DNA from: JANJUO01 sp942492935
GTDB lineage: Bacteria; Bacteroidota; Ignavibacteria; Kapaibacteriales; UBA2268
Direction of reading: 5' to 3'
Assembly (NCBI GenBank): GCA_942492935.1
Contig: OW818654.1
Location: 2,914,001-2,978,000, forward strand
DNA: 64,000 bases
Notes under the pieces: generated by a model
What the model saw: only the letters and a program-made list of their open reading frames with translations
Database searches by the model: none
Told to the model about the DNA's origin: nothing
Shown: in pieces, positions 37,264 to 47,129 of the stretch
Layout of the letters: each line of letters opens with the position of its first letter
Numbering within the stretch: position 1 is the first letter of the stretch
Program-made: the position numbers and the translations under genes

Positions 37264-37402
37264 TCAAAGAATAGCATTCTGCTGATTAAGTAATATTGCA
37301 ATTATATTTAATGTGGTTTATACCATGTGAAATATAATTAAATTTTGACTTTATCAAAAAATTGTTAATTAGCTAATTGGAAAACAACAGTTATTTAGAA
37401 TC

Positions 37403-37433
37403 AAAAAAGCCATATAAAACTATATGGCTTTTT
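37403..37433 (+). terminator. Intrinsic terminator downstream of glgP
   Basis: A perfect 9-bp stem AGCCATATA/TATATGGCT with loop AAAC, preceded by A6 and followed by T5, about 145 bases after the glgP stop. The flanking A and T runs make it able to stop transcripts from both sides. Confidence 0.75.
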
Positions 37434-38319
37434 AATATGTAATTTCAAAACTGTAAACAATTAGAGTTTTACTTGTATTGTTATTACAATTTGCAATTTT
37501 CAAAGTTTTAAACATGAGTTAAACTGTATAATTATTAACAAAAATTAATTTGTATTTATTGTAAAAACAAATTAATTTTGTTGTACTTAATTATATATAA
37601 TTAAGTATTTATTTGCAATTGCAAATAAATTTGACTACTAAATAACATTATTAAAAAAAAGAATTTTTATTGTTAATTTAGGTGTGATGTTGGGATACTC
37701 TTTGATATTATTGTGGGAAATATAAGCCCATTTTAACTGCACAAACTTTGTTCTTGTAAAATATTTTATGCTAATGGCTAATTTGCAGATAAATTTCTTT
37801 TAATGTAGATAAATGATGTAAATTTGCCTATAAAATTTGAGAATTTTTTGGTGAAAGATAAATAACATTTAGAATCATGTAGTTTGAATCAAAAATTTTC
37901 AACTTATTTTAGGAAAAAACTGGAATAACTTAAGGAAATATTCGAAAATTGAATAACGAATTCAAAAAAACAATGAATTTTTGAATAAATCCTATAAAAA
38001 AAATTAGAAAGAATTGAAAAATCATCAGAATATTTTTTGATGAGAGGGATTTTTTTGCTTAAAAGTGAAAAGAAACGGGTTTTAGACTTACCAAGTCTTG
38101 AAGACTTGGAAGTCTAAGGAATGGAAATGGTTTTTAGATTTCTGAAGTCGAAAGTGGTTAAGAATTTATTCTGTGGAGTGGCGGTAAAACTAATTAATTA
38201 TTTTTATAAGTGGGTTATAACGATATGTAGCAACTACTTCACGGGATTTTTGGAATTGGATTCTTTTTGTTGATACTATAATTGTATCAAGATTGTTATA
38301 ATAAATTTAGGAGTTTTTT
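37434..38319. other. Gene-free AT-rich gap with one palindrome
   Basis: About 890 bases with no supportable gene. The only structure found is 38082-38117: arms TTAGACTT, CCAAGTCTT, a one-base centre, then AAGACTTGG, AAGTCTAA, with a single bulged A. The same word-like palindrome returns at 47130-47165. The rest is A/T-rich sequence. The last part must hold the promoter of the beta-helix gene, and a TAGGAG ribosome-binding site is visible before its start. Confidence 0.6.
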
Positions 38320-39369
38320 ATGAAAAATTTAATTTTGGTATTTGTTTCATTAGCTTTCTGCTGGGTTAGCAGTGCTAATGCGAAAGTTTGGACTGTGTCC
38401 AACGATTCCATAAATTTCCCAGCTCAGTATTACAATTTACAAAATGTAATTGATAATATTGCCTCTGATGGTGATACCATTTTGGTTTCAGGAACAACTA
38501 CACCAATACAGACAAAAAGTTACGATAATATCTACATAACAAGACCACTTACAATAATTGGTGCAGGTGCATATTTATTTAATAAAGTTAGCAATGTTAC
38601 AAAGTTTAATTATGTTTATGTTGATGCATCAGAAGTAAATATAATAGCTTGTAATATTTATGGGATTTTAACCTCTTCTAATAAAACAGCTGATAATCTA
38701 AATATTAAAAGAAATCTAATTAACACGATTTCAATAGGGGGAAATAACGTTACAATTACAAACAACTATATTACATATTTGAACATAAATAGTTTTGCAA
38801 ATATAATTGTGAGTAATAATATAATTAGTGGGCATATTGTTAATTCAAGTAAAAGCACTGTTATGATATCCAATAATATTTTTTCTTTTTACAAAGAATA
38901 CCGTATGATTCAAAATATTTCTTATGCTGTTTTTTCCAACAATATTATCTTTGGTATTGGTAGAGGTTCAAGTGGAGATATTATTAATTGCCAATTTAAT
39001 AACAACTTAACATATAAGTTAGATAATGATACAATACCTTATGGATATAATTATGGGGCTGATAATATAATTGGTAAAAATCCAAAATTCATGGATTGGG
39101 ATGCTGATAATGATTTTAACGGAGAATCAATAGAAATTCAAAAAAAAGGTTTTAAACTCAAAAGCGATTCACCTGGGAAAAATGCAGGTACAGATGGCAA
39201 GGACTTAGGAATATATGGTGGACAATATCCATGGCCTGAATATTTAGATAATTCTAGTAAAATAGTGGAAGCAGACATTCCAACTATAAGGGAGTTGAAA
39301 ATTCTAAATACAGTTGTAGGGAAAAATGGAAAAATAAAATTTCAGGTTATTGGCGAAGCGGTTAAGTAG
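38320..39369 (+). CDS. Secreted parallel beta-helix protein
   Basis: The 349-residue protein has a signal peptide (residues 1-21, ending in ANA). Residues 80-230 show repeated short strands with Asn ladders (NIKRNLINTI, NVTITNNYI, NIIVSNNII, TVMISNNIF, YAVFSNNII), the pattern of right-handed parallel beta-helix (pectate-lyase-like) proteins. A short C-terminal end (IPTIRELKI...KIKFQVIGEAV) follows, not a full T9SS sorting domain. It is a likely surface or polysaccharide-related protein; no catalytic residues can be assigned. It sits 29 bp before the giant T9SS cargo gene and is probably co-transcribed, so the two may act at the surface together. Confidence 0.75.
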   Translation: MKNLILVFVSLAFCWVSSANAKVWTVSNDSINFPAQYYNLQNVIDNIASDGDTILVSGTTTPIQTKSYDNIYITRPLTIIGAGAYLFNKVSNVTKFNYVYVDASEVNIIACNIYGILTSSNKTADNLNIKRNLINTISIGGNNVTITNNYITYLNINSFANIIVSNNIISGHIVNSSKSTVMISNNIFSFYKEYRMIQNISYAVFSNNIIFGIGRGSSGDIINCQFNNNLTYKLDNDTIPYGYNYGADNIIGKNPKFMDWDADNDFNGESIEIQKKGFKLKSDSPGKNAGTDGKDLGIYGGQYPWPEYLDNSSKIVEADIPTIRELKILNTVVGKNGKIKFQVIGEAVK

Positions 39370-39398
39370 AATTAATATTTTTTTTTACTGGAAAAAAA

Positions 39399-42300
39399 AT
39401 GAAAACAAAAATTATATTGTTAGTTTTATTTTTACTCCCTATTTTGCTGAATGCTCAGCTTATTCAAAAAGCTGAATATTTTTATGATACTGAACCCGGA
39501 GTAGGTTTAGGAACTCAATTCACAATAACAGCAGGGGTAGTGATTAATTTAATTGATTCGTTAAATGCTCCAAATTTGAATTATGGATTTCATACTTATA
39601 ACTTCAGAATAAAGGATAGTGTAGGAAATTGGGGATTTATAAAATCAATACCATTCTACATTTTTGGAGATGGAACTGTTATAGTACTTGACGAAAATCC
39701 AATTCAATCCCTCGAATATTTCATTGACAAAGATAATGGTATTGGTACAGGCGTTAAACTTACTCTGTCAAAATCAGATTCTTTTAATCTATTAGATTCA
39801 TTAATCAATCAAGATTTAGAATTTGGTTATCATACTTTGAATATTCGATTGATTGACAGTACAGGAAATACAGGTTTTTTGAGTAGCGTACCATTTTATG
39901 TTTTTGGAGATGGTATTGTAGTTTTACTTGACGAAAATCCAATTCAATCCATCGAATATTTCATTGACAAAGATAATGGTATTGGTATAGGTACAAAACT
40001 TACTTTGTCAAACTCAGATTCTTTTAATCTATTAGATTCAATAATCAATCAAGATTTAGAATTTGGTTATCATACTTTGAATATTCGATTGATTGACAGT
40101 ACAGGATTTACAGGTTTCTTGAGGAGCGTACCATTTTATGTCTATAGTGATTCATCTTCAAATCAACTCAAAAGTGTACCAATTGTGTCAGGTGAATATT
40201 TTATCGGTAAATCTGACCCTGGTATTGGAAATGGGAACAGTTTTACCACATTAAAAAGTGATACATTGACAAAATTTGTTTGGAATCCTGTGAATAATCT
40301 TCCAATTGGACCAAACAAATTAAATGTAAGATTTAAAGATAGTTTGGGAGTATGGGGATATTCACAGACAAAAAGTATTGCTGTCTGTGAAGTAGATGGA
40401 CCAGAAGCAGGATTTGATTATATTAGTTTTGGAAACGAAATAACATTTATTGATACATCAAGGAATGCAACAAAATGGATTTGGGATTTTGGAGATAATA
40501 ATAAAGATTCTATTTCAAGTCCAAAACATATTTATGATTCAGTAGGTCTGATAACCGTCAAGTTGAAAGTTTCCAATCAATGCGGAATAGACAGTATAAG
40601 TTCGCAGATTTCGATAGCTGGTCTTCAAACTTATAGCCCAAATAAAGGAGGTAATTCAGGGAAAGTAACCATAATTTTGTACGGGGTAGGATTTACAGAT
40701 TCTACTGTTGTGAAATTGCTTGATTCTACACAATCAATGGTAAAAGAAATTGAACCTGATACACTGTATTGGTATTCATCTCAACCTAATATTATCAAAG
40801 CAGTGTTTAATTTAAATAATAAACCATTAGGAGTTTGGGATTTATTTTTGGATAAATTAAATGACAGAAACACTAAACAATACCGTAAATCAAAAGCATT
40901 TACTATTGAATTAGGTGAAAAACCAGATCCATATATAGATATTATTGGAAATAGCCTTATAAGAAGGGGTGTTGCTCAAACTTATAATGTTACCTTTGGA
41001 AATCGAGCAAATATTGATGCATCCGGTACTGTTTTCTTTATTGCACTAAAAGGTGATACTACCTTAGATGTTAGTTTTGACTTTGAATTTGCAATGCCAG
41101 ATACTAAATTAAATTACGACTCTTTACCTAAATATTTTACTCCATCTAAATTAAATGGAAATCCATTTGAAGGTCGAGTTTATCCAATTTATATACCATT
41201 GATTCAAGCAAATTCAAACTTTTCAGTCAAAATGAAGGTCAAAACCAATAGTAATGTTGAAATTAGCGGTTGGGCAAATCCTCCAATGTTCAGTGAAAAC
41301 TTAAGCCAGATAGCTTACAAAAAAGAAGACGAACTTCAAGGCAGTGCTGGTTCTGACGTTGCAACTTGTATAATTAATTATGCAATGGATGAAGCAAATA
41401 ATTACATAGATGAAGCATTTGAAGTATTGCCCGGTTATTCTTGTGCTAATACATATATTGAAAGTTGGAAAGATATATATAATTACAATACAGAAAATTA
41501 TATAATGGATAAACCATTAGGCATATTTGGAAATTTATTATGGAATATATCAAAAATTACAGCGGACTGCATTGCTGATTTTGTTCCTGCAGGTAAATAT
41601 AAAAAAATTACAGATTTTGTAAAGAAAACAGTTGAATTTGCTACAGAAGTCCAAGAAGCTTTTGAGGCAGGCGAGAATTTTGCTGAATGTGCATCTGCTT
41701 TTACAAGATTAGCTATACAAGTACTACCTACGATTGAAGTTGTAAATTCATTTGACCCAAATGAAAAATGCGGTCCTGGTAGTGGTATAATTGCAAAATG
41801 GATTAGAAGCGATAAAGAGCTAAGTTATTCCGTTCTTTATGAAAACAAATCCACTGCAACTGCAGCTGCACAAGTTGTAATAATATATGATACTTTGTCT
41901 AAAGAATATTTGGATTTGAGTACATTTCAGCTTAGAACTTTTGAATGTGCAAATGTAACAAGATATGTTCCAAGTGGTTTGAAAGAATATTCTACGGACA
42001 TAGATTTGCGTCCGGATAAAGATTTGATTCTTAGAATTAATGGGAAATTAGACACAGTTACAGGAATTGCAAGATGGGAATATATATCATTAGACCCACA
42101 AACTATGAGCTTAACTGAAGATCCAATACTTGGTTTTTTAAATCCAAATTTAACGTCTCCAGAGGGAGAAGGAAAAGTTACTTACACAATTCACCCCAAG
42201 GATAGCATTAATAATGATGTAGAAATACGCAATAAAGCTCAAATAATTTTTGATGCAAATGAGCCGATTCTAACAAATGAATGGAAAGTAAAAATTGACA

Positions 42301-44051
42301 ATGTTAAACCACAAAGCATGGTAACATTAGCAACTACAAATTTTTTGGATACAAATATTGTTCTCAAATGGTCTTCAAATGACGATGTTGGAGAAGTTTT
42401 AAATTATAACATTTATGTGAGTATCAATAACAGAGCCAATAATATATGGCTGCAGAATATCGACACAACTTCTTCAAGTTTTACTTGTAAATATGATACT
42501 ACTTACAAATTTAGCTCAATAGCAATAGATTATGCAGGCAATATTGAAGACAATACCAATTTGAGTTATTTGACGGTAAAAATTGAAAATCCTGTAATTA
42601 CAACAGATACTCTTGCAAAAGCTGTTTGGTGTATAGGAGATACAATAACCGTACCATTCACAACTGATAAAGTATTTTATAATGATAATAAATTTACTTT
42701 GCAGTTGTCTGATAAAAATGGCAGCTTTGCAAATCCTACACCAATAGATACTTTAAAGTCTCAAAATTCAGATGAGTTTACCTGTATAATTCCAAGGAGT
42801 ATTCCGATATCAAGTAAATATCGAGTACGAGTTGTTTCGAGTAGCCCAGTTACAACTGGTAGCGATAATGGCAGCGACTTAATATTTGATTATTGCGGTG
42901 ATGGTCAGCAAGTTTCTTTCAAATCCGGCTGGAACATCGTCTCATCTTATGTTGCTCCAGAAGTTCCCGACTCACTTCAATACGTAACTACTGATTTAAA
43001 TCCAAATCTTGTAATTATGAAGAATGCGGCTGGAAAGATTTTCATGCCAAGTGGATTGAATCAAATTGGTATTTGGGAAGTTAAACTTGGTTATCAGGCA
43101 TATATGATAAAAGCAGATACACTTGGTATTATCGGAACAGAGGTTGTTCCCGAAAATACACCAGTATATTTAAATAATGGCTGGTCGATTATACCGTACT
43201 TAAGAAATTCTGCAATGAGCATAGAAACCGCACTTGCTTCGATTACAGATGCAGGAAGATTGGTAATTGTAAAACGTGCAGATGGTAAAATTTATATGCC
43301 GGGTTCAATTAATCAAATTGGAACTCAGTTACCTGGCGAGGGTTACCAAGCATACCTCAATGCAAAAGATACATTGATTTATCCTCCAAATGCTGTTGGT
43401 AGAACTAATTCTTCAAATGAAATTCAGGATTTTGATGCAAGGATTCTCAAGACAGACTTTGCAAATACTGGAAATAATGCTTCTTTGATATTGAATATTG
43501 ATTTACCTGGTAATTCAGAACTTGCTGTGATGAATAAAGACAATAAAATTGTTGGAGCTGGAAGAGTAGTAGATGGCAGAACTACAATTGTAATTTGGGG
43601 AGATGATGAATCAACAAATACTATTGATGGCTCAATTGAAAATAACGAATTAAGAATTATGAATTACGATGCTGAGAATTGTAAATGTATTGAAATCAAT
43701 AATCTTGATTTGTCTGATATTATCACTGGCACAAAATGCAACAAACTAACTTACAACAAAGATGCTGTATTGATTGGAAAGGAATTAACTCAACCAATTT
43801 CATTAAAAGTTAATCCAAATCCATTCTCAAATTCAACAGAAGTGGTTTATGAATTAGCAAATGATTGCGAAATCGAACTTTCGCTATACAATCTCGGCGG
43901 TATGAAAGTACTCGAAATTGCAAATGGCAAGCAAACAAAAGGAACTCACAAACTCACAATCAACTCCGAAAATCTTTCTTCTGGAACATACAACTTAATT
44001 TTGAAAAGTTGTGGAAAGAGCGTAGTTGAGAAAGTGGTAGTGGTGAGGTAG
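39399..44051 (+). CDS. Large T9SS-secreted multi-domain surface protein
   Basis: The 1550-residue protein has: signal peptide (1-19, ends LNAQ); four tandem units of about 80 residues (about 20-330) built on EYFxDxDNGIGxGxKLTLSxSDSF and FGYHTLNIRxxDSTG; a PKD domain (about 335-405, WIWDFGDNNKDS); IPT/TIG-like region (about 410-500); a long middle region, including a conserved NSFDPNEKCGPGSG segment and KAQIIFDANEPILTNEW typical of Bacteroidota repeat proteins (DUF11-like); fibronectin-like sandwich (about 970-1060); two FKSGWNIVSSYV/NNGWSIIPYL repeats; and a T9SS type A sorting domain (about 1470-1550; NPNPFSNSTEVVYEL, LSLYNLGGMKVLEI, LSSGTYNLIL). It is exported to the surface and likely adhesive or structural. 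Confidence 0.85.
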   Translation: MKTKIILLVLFLLPILLNAQLIQKAEYFYDTEPGVGLGTQFTITAGVVINLIDSLNAPNLNYGFHTYNFRIKDSVGNWGFIKSIPFYIFGDGTVIVLDENPIQSLEYFIDKDNGIGTGVKLTLSKSDSFNLLDSLINQDLEFGYHTLNIRLIDSTGNTGFLSSVPFYVFGDGIVVLLDENPIQSIEYFIDKDNGIGIGTKLTLSNSDSFNLLDSIINQDLEFGYHTLNIRLIDSTGFTGFLRSVPFYVYSDSSSNQLKSVPIVSGEYFIGKSDPGIGNGNSFTTLKSDTLTKFVWNPVNNLPIGPNKLNVRFKDSLGVWGYSQTKSIAVCEVDGPEAGFDYISFGNEITFIDTSRNATKWIWDFGDNNKDSISSPKHIYDSVGLITVKLKVSNQCGIDSISSQISIAGLQTYSPNKGGNSGKVTIILYGVGFTDSTVVKLLDSTQSMVKEIEPDTLYWYSSQPNIIKAVFNLNNKPLGVWDLFLDKLNDRNTKQYRKSKAFTIELGEKPDPYIDIIGNSLIRRGVAQTYNVTFGNRANIDASGTVFFIALKGDTTLDVSFDFEFAMPDTKLNYDSLPKYFTPSKLNGNPFEGRVYPIYIPLIQANSNFSVKMKVKTNSNVEISGWANPPMFSENLSQIAYKKEDELQGSAGSDVATCIINYAMDEANNYIDEAFEVLPGYSCANTYIESWKDIYNYNTENYIMDKPLGIFGNLLWNISKITADCIADFVPAGKYKKITDFVKKTVEFATEVQEAFEAGENFAECASAFTRLAIQVLPTIEVVNSFDPNEKCGPGSGIIAKWIRSDKELSYSVLYENKSTATAAAQVVIIYDTLSKEYLDLSTFQLRTFECANVTRYVPSGLKEYSTDIDLRPDKDLILRINGKLDTVTGIARWEYISLDPQTMSLTEDPILGFLNPNLTSPEGEGKVTYTIHPKDSINNDVEIRNKAQIIFDANEPILTNEWKVKIDNVKPQSMVTLATTNFLDTNIVLKWSSNDDVGEVLNYNIYVSINNRANNIWLQNIDTTSSSFTCKYDTTYKFSSIAIDYAGNIEDNTNLSYLTVKIENPVITTDTLAKAVWCIGDTITVPFTTDKVFYNDNKFTLQLSDKNGSFANPTPIDTLKSQNSDEFTCIIPRSIPISSKYRVRVVSSSPVTTGSDNGSDLIFDYCGDGQQVSFKSGWNIVSSYVAPEVPDSLQYVTTDLNPNLVIMKNAAGKIFMPSGLNQIGIWEVKLGYQAYMIKADTLGIIGTEVVPENTPVYLNNGWSIIPYLRNSAMSIETALASITDAGRLVIVKRADGKIYMPGSINQIGTQLPGEGYQAYLNAKDTLIYPPNAVGRTNSSNEIQDFDARILKTDFANTGNNASLILNIDLPGNSELAVMNKDNKIVGAGRVVDGRTTIVIWGDDESTNTIDGSIENNELRIMNYDAENCKCIEINNLDLSDIITGTKCNKLTYNKDAVLIGKELTQPISLKVNPNPFSNSTEVVYELANDCEIELSLYNLGGMKVLEIANGKQTKGTHKLTINSENLSSGTYNLILKSCGKSVVEKVVVVR
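39661..40140 (+). repeat. Two near-identical 240-bp tandem units inside the T9SS gene
   Basis: 39661-39900 and 39901-40140 are exactly 240 bp (80 codons) long and in frame, with about 19 differences between them counted by eye (about 92% identity). The copies before and after (near 39420 and 40150) are much more diverged, so the middle pair is a recent duplication. Confidence 0.85.
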
Positions 44052-44062
44052 AGAGTAGTAAT

Positions 44063-44100
44063 GACCCTTCCGAAGGTTTGGGAACCTTCGGAAGGGTCTC
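44063..44100 (+). terminator. Strong hairpin terminator after the T9SS gene
   Basis: A perfect 16-bp stem GACCCTTCCGAAGGTT/AACCTTCGGAAGGGTC around a 4-base loop, 11 bases past the stop codon, followed by TCTTTAC. The arms are themselves partly palindromic, as in the word-like palindromes at 38.1 and 47.1 kb, so it may also be a repeat unit. Confidence 0.65.
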
Positions 44101-44163
44101 TTTACGCTTACTGTCATACCAAATTCGTGAGGAAGCCAGAATTGGGTTTCGGGTTTTTGTTAT

Positions 44164-44232
44164 AGATGTCCCACACTTAATCTATAATCCGCTCTTTTCT
44201 TCGCAATTTTCAAAATCAAGTGTTGGACATCT
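44164..44232. repeat. Inverted repeat beside the IS200-like remnant
   Basis: AGATGTCCCACACTTA at 44164-44179 pairs with CAAGTGTTGGACATCT at 44217-44232 (14 of 16 positions), with a 37-base spacer. It lies just past the stop codon of the IS200-like gene, the place where such elements carry their subterminal hairpin or where REP palindromes recognised by Y1 transposases occur. Confidence 0.45.
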
Positions 44233-44249
44233 GGAAATTGCCACTCACT

Positions 44250-44531
44250 TTATTTTATCCATTCAAATATATATTCGTATTTATAATCAATTTTATATCT
44301 GGTCAAAAATTCTTTGTATTCATCATGAAATGTTTGTTTCTTATGATGTTCTTTTTGGCGATTAATATATGACACTACATTATCAAATGCAGAATGACTA
44401 TATGAAAATGCTCCAAATCCACCTTGCCAACTAAATTTATACTGTGTGAATTTACCTGAATGTATAAATTCATTTGATGATTTTTTAATTTCTCTAATTA
44501 GTCTCTGAAAGAAAACCCCCAAGTATTTCAA
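44250..44531 (-). pseudogene. IS200-like (Y1/REP-associated) transposase, 5'-truncated
   Basis: The remaining frame holds the C-terminal half of a Y1 transposase: LIREIKKSSNEFIHS, the FSWQGGFGAFSYSHS stretch, YINRQKEHHKKQTF (catalytic Tyr with the Y-x-x-x-Q spacing, Tyr and Gln kept) and an ending EFLTRYKIDYKYEYIFEW. The N-terminal half with the HUH metal site is absent, and the first dozen codons of the frame do not match. The break lies about 200 bp from the DDE transposase gene, so insertion or deletion around that element could have removed it. It is not expected to be active. Confidence 0.8.
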
Positions 44532-44720
44532 AATGGCAAAAAAAATAGGTTGGGATTTTTGAAATTTATTGAACAGATAATTATATTTATGTAGTTATTG
44601 TTGTTTGTAATATAAAATCCGGTGATATTTTAGAAAAATTGATGATTTTGTCAAGAAATAAGGAGGGTTGGGACATAGTAATCCCTTGTATTATATATAT
44701 TTACATATATTTATTGTGAT

Positions 44721-46190
44721 TTAAGCTGCTTGTTTGTGACGTTTTCGTCTTCGTTGCTTTTCTTGTTTCTTAAGTAAAATTACTCCAAGTGTATGGATAT
44801 TTCTTCCTAATATTGATAGTGAAACACAACGTTTAAATCCGTGAATTCCATGGTCGTAACATTTGGACAAACCCGTGTGATCCAAGCCGTTGATGGAGGA
44901 TTCCACTGCCGAATGTTTTTTACGTAAAGTTTTGAATTCCTCTGTACTATGTTCTTTTTCCTCTTCCTTGTTCAGCCTGCCTTTTTTGGGCATTATTACT
45001 TTGGGAACTAATTTTCCGATTGCTTCACGATTTGACTTTGACCAAAAACCCTTGTCAAAACTTTCTGATACTATTGTTGGATATTGTTTTGTTAATTGCT
45101 CTGTAAGTGGCACTGCTACATCTACATCACTTTCTGTTTCCATTATTTTATAACCCAAAATAAAGCCATGTTGATCTTTGGCTATCGTTACAGGAAGACC
45201 TAATTCTACCTTAACGCCAGCTTTACCTTTCGATATCCAGCGGGTGTGTGGTTCAAATATTGAATGTACTTTTTCTAAATGTGGGATTACTTCGTCGTTT
45301 AATACTCTACGTTCGACTAACGATTTTTGATGACTTACCCAGTGCATATAACGGTCGATTTCCAATATTCTTGCTAATAGAATTGGGCTTGGAGCTACTT
45401 TTTCAAGAATTATCTTTATTACTTCATTTACCTTTGTTTCTGCTTTTTGTACTTCTGTAAGATAATCTTTATGTGTTGATTTTTTGCGTTCTTCTTTATT
45501 AGGACTGTTTGATTGATTTGCTTTCTGTGCTTTTCTAAATAACGTTTTTATTTTGCGTAGTTGATAATTGCTTTGACGCATTTCACTCAGATTGTAGTCG
45601 GCGCAAAGATTAGCGGTTAGTTGGATTGATTTGCGAATAGCGTCAAAAAGTAAACTGATGTCGGTGGGGTAATGTACATCTGTTTTTATTACAAATGAAT
45701 CTATGCTCACATGTAATTCATCTTTTTTTTTACCACCCAATAAATTGTGTCCGCAATCTACTACGATTTTGTTGATTTTATCAATCAATTCAGGAGTCAA
45801 TAACTTCACATTATCTTTGATGGTTTGTAGCTCATATTTACTGGTGTCACCCCATTCCCAAGAATCATGTCCAAGAAATGCTCTGATTGTTCTATGCTCA
45901 TTTGATAAATTGTGCAATTTATCATAATCCAAATCGGAAACTTGACGAATTAGTCCCAATACTAATATCTTCCACAAATCCATGCCTGGTCTGCCATTAT
46001 TCTTTGATACCTTGGGAAGTAATTCTTCATCTAATAATTTTAAAATTTCTGCTCGAATTTCTGTGTTAGTGAATAAATATTGAAGACCACGAAGAGTTTT
46101 ATCAATTTCATCTCGAGATTTTGGATTAATTTGAATTTCAGAAATATCCACATTGCCAAATCTGTTTGTAATATCAATTATTTTACGCAT
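44721..46190 (-). CDS. DDE transposase, ISNCY/IS4-like
   Basis: The 489-residue protein is an insertion-sequence transposase. An N-terminal DNA-binding part includes GRPGMDLWKILVLGLIRQ. Candidate catalytic acids are Asp in VSIDSFVIKTDVHYPTD near residue 168, Asp in SESFDKGFWS near residue 375, and Glu in KHSAVESSINGLDHTGL near residue 431; the C-terminus is very basic (KQEKQRRRKRHKQAA). The HYPTD phrase and the basic end are typical of a group annotated as ISNCY. The frame is complete, so it may be active. I could not find convincing terminal inverted repeats or target-site duplications: the ends are probably between about 44.6 and 44.7 kb and between 46.2 and 46.35 kb. Confidence 0.85.
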   Translation of the reverse strand: MRKIIDITNRFGNVDISEIQINPKSRDEIDKTLRGLQYLFTNTEIRAEILKLLDEELLPKVSKNNGRPGMDLWKILVLGLIRQVSDLDYDKLHNLSNEHRTIRAFLGHDSWEWGDTSKYELQTIKDNVKLLTPELIDKINKIVVDCGHNLLGGKKKDELHVSIDSFVIKTDVHYPTDISLLFDAIRKSIQLTANLCADYNLSEMRQSNYQLRKIKTLFRKAQKANQSNSPNKEERKKSTHKDYLTEVQKAETKVNEVIKIILEKVAPSPILLARILEIDRYMHWVSHQKSLVERRVLNDEVIPHLEKVHSIFEPHTRWISKGKAGVKVELGLPVTIAKDQHGFILGYKIMETESDVDVAVPLTEQLTKQYPTIVSESFDKGFWSKSNREAIGKLVPKVIMPKKGRLNKEEEKEHSTEEFKTLRKKHSAVESSINGLDHTGLSKCYDHGIHGFKRCVSLSILGRNIHTLGVILLKKQEKQRRRKRHKQAA

Positions 46191-46436
46191 AATTTTTTTC
46201 CGAAGATTTTAATAATTTTTCAAATTGCAACCAACTTACAATACAAAAATAACGCTTTTGCCGCACCTAATCAAGCTTTTTAATGTTTATTTATGAAAAC
46301 TTATCCACATTCTCACTTTTTTTCATCTTATATTTTCCAAGCTAAACTATGGATATTATTTACTTTGATGAGTTTATTTCCAGAGACTAATTATTATAGT
46401 TAGTTTTGCTAATTATTTTAAACAAAAGGAAATTGA

Positions 46437-46685
46437 TTGAAAACAACAAATAGAAAAAAGTTGAAAAATATAAATGCAATAGTATATTTATTGATAATAT
46501 TAAATTGTATTTTATTTCCAAATCTATTATCAGCTCAAAACAATAAGCAAAATATAACGAATAACAAAAACGTCTTTTCTCTTCAGTATGACGATAGAAG
46601 TAGAGCAATACTGTTTCCTTGGTCATTGAAAGTACCAGCAATTTTCTTTGCCCATTGGCAGGTCTGGGAGAACAAACCAACATAA
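46437..46685 (+). pseudogene. Broken secreted-protein gene, N-terminal fragment
   Basis: A TTG start with AAGGA 6 bases upstream opens a frame with a good signal peptide (KLKNINAIVYLLIILNCILF then NLLSAQ) and a few mature residues (NNKQNITNNKNVF). Beyond about codon 50 it runs into the opposite strand of another broken gene, so the rest (to the stop) is antisense nonsense. The natural gene must once have been longer. No family can be assigned. Confidence 0.55.
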
Positions 46686-46723
46686 GTAAATAAAACAACA
46701 AAAATAAACAAGCATTTTTTCAT
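46583..46723 (-). pseudogene. Broken SBBP-repeat-type secreted-protein gene, N-terminal fragment
   Basis: From an ATG preceded by AAGGGCG the frame reads a signal peptide (MKKCLFIFVVLFTYVGLFSQ) and then TCQWAKKIAGTFNDQGNSIA, the typical opening of secreted SBBP/beta-propeller proteins (QWAK.aGG...D.g.sIA). It then leaves the family and stops six codons later. Only about 40 codons survive, fused head-to-head with the plus-strand fragment. Its stop and the loss of homology fall at the same place, about 46.59 kb, marking a rearrangement joint. Confidence 0.65.
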
Positions 46724-47088
46724 AACACGCCCTTAATTAAATAAATAAAACAAACTTAAATTTTCAATAATATATTCACTATTTTTTTGTGTATTTTTTT
46801 ATTATTCCTACGAACATTCCTAAATTATAAATATTTTTTATTTCTACCAAATAATTTTCTCACTTGTAACCATTTCCAAACCTGTTTTTCGCAAGTTACA
46901 AATTTTTTTCTAAATAAATTATAGAAATTGTGTGAATACGGTATTTTACTGTGTAAAAAGGGTATTTTGGCTTGTAGTTGCGACTTAATTTTATTTAAAA
47001 TATTTTTTCAAAGAAACAAAATACAAATATAAATTACAGGATAATCTATTCTGTCGTTTACATAATGGAAAAGAAAATATAATTTTTC

Positions 47089-47121
47089 AGATGTGCCACA
47101 TCTCGAAGATGTGGCACATCT
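47089..47121. repeat. Perfect 15-bp-arm palindrome
   Basis: AGATGTGCCACATCT and AGATGTGGCACATCT around loop CGA. Each arm is itself almost palindromic (AGATGTG/CACATCT), so it can fold as one long or two short hairpins. Confidence 0.75.
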
Positions 47122-47129
47122 TTTAAACC

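Noticed and set aside
44078..44365. Plus-strand frame of 95 codons after the T9SS gene
   Set aside because: It begins inside the terminator hairpin and runs antisense to the IS200-like remnant; no protein-like signal.
44600..46350. Terminal inverted repeats of the DDE insertion sequence
   Set aside because: The best end-to-end match I could see was about 13 of 22 bases, not better than chance in AT-rich DNA.
46387..46701. Minus-strand frame of 104 codons
   Set aside because: It is a different frame of the broken SBBP-type fragment and of the opposite fragment; the real frame starts at 46723.
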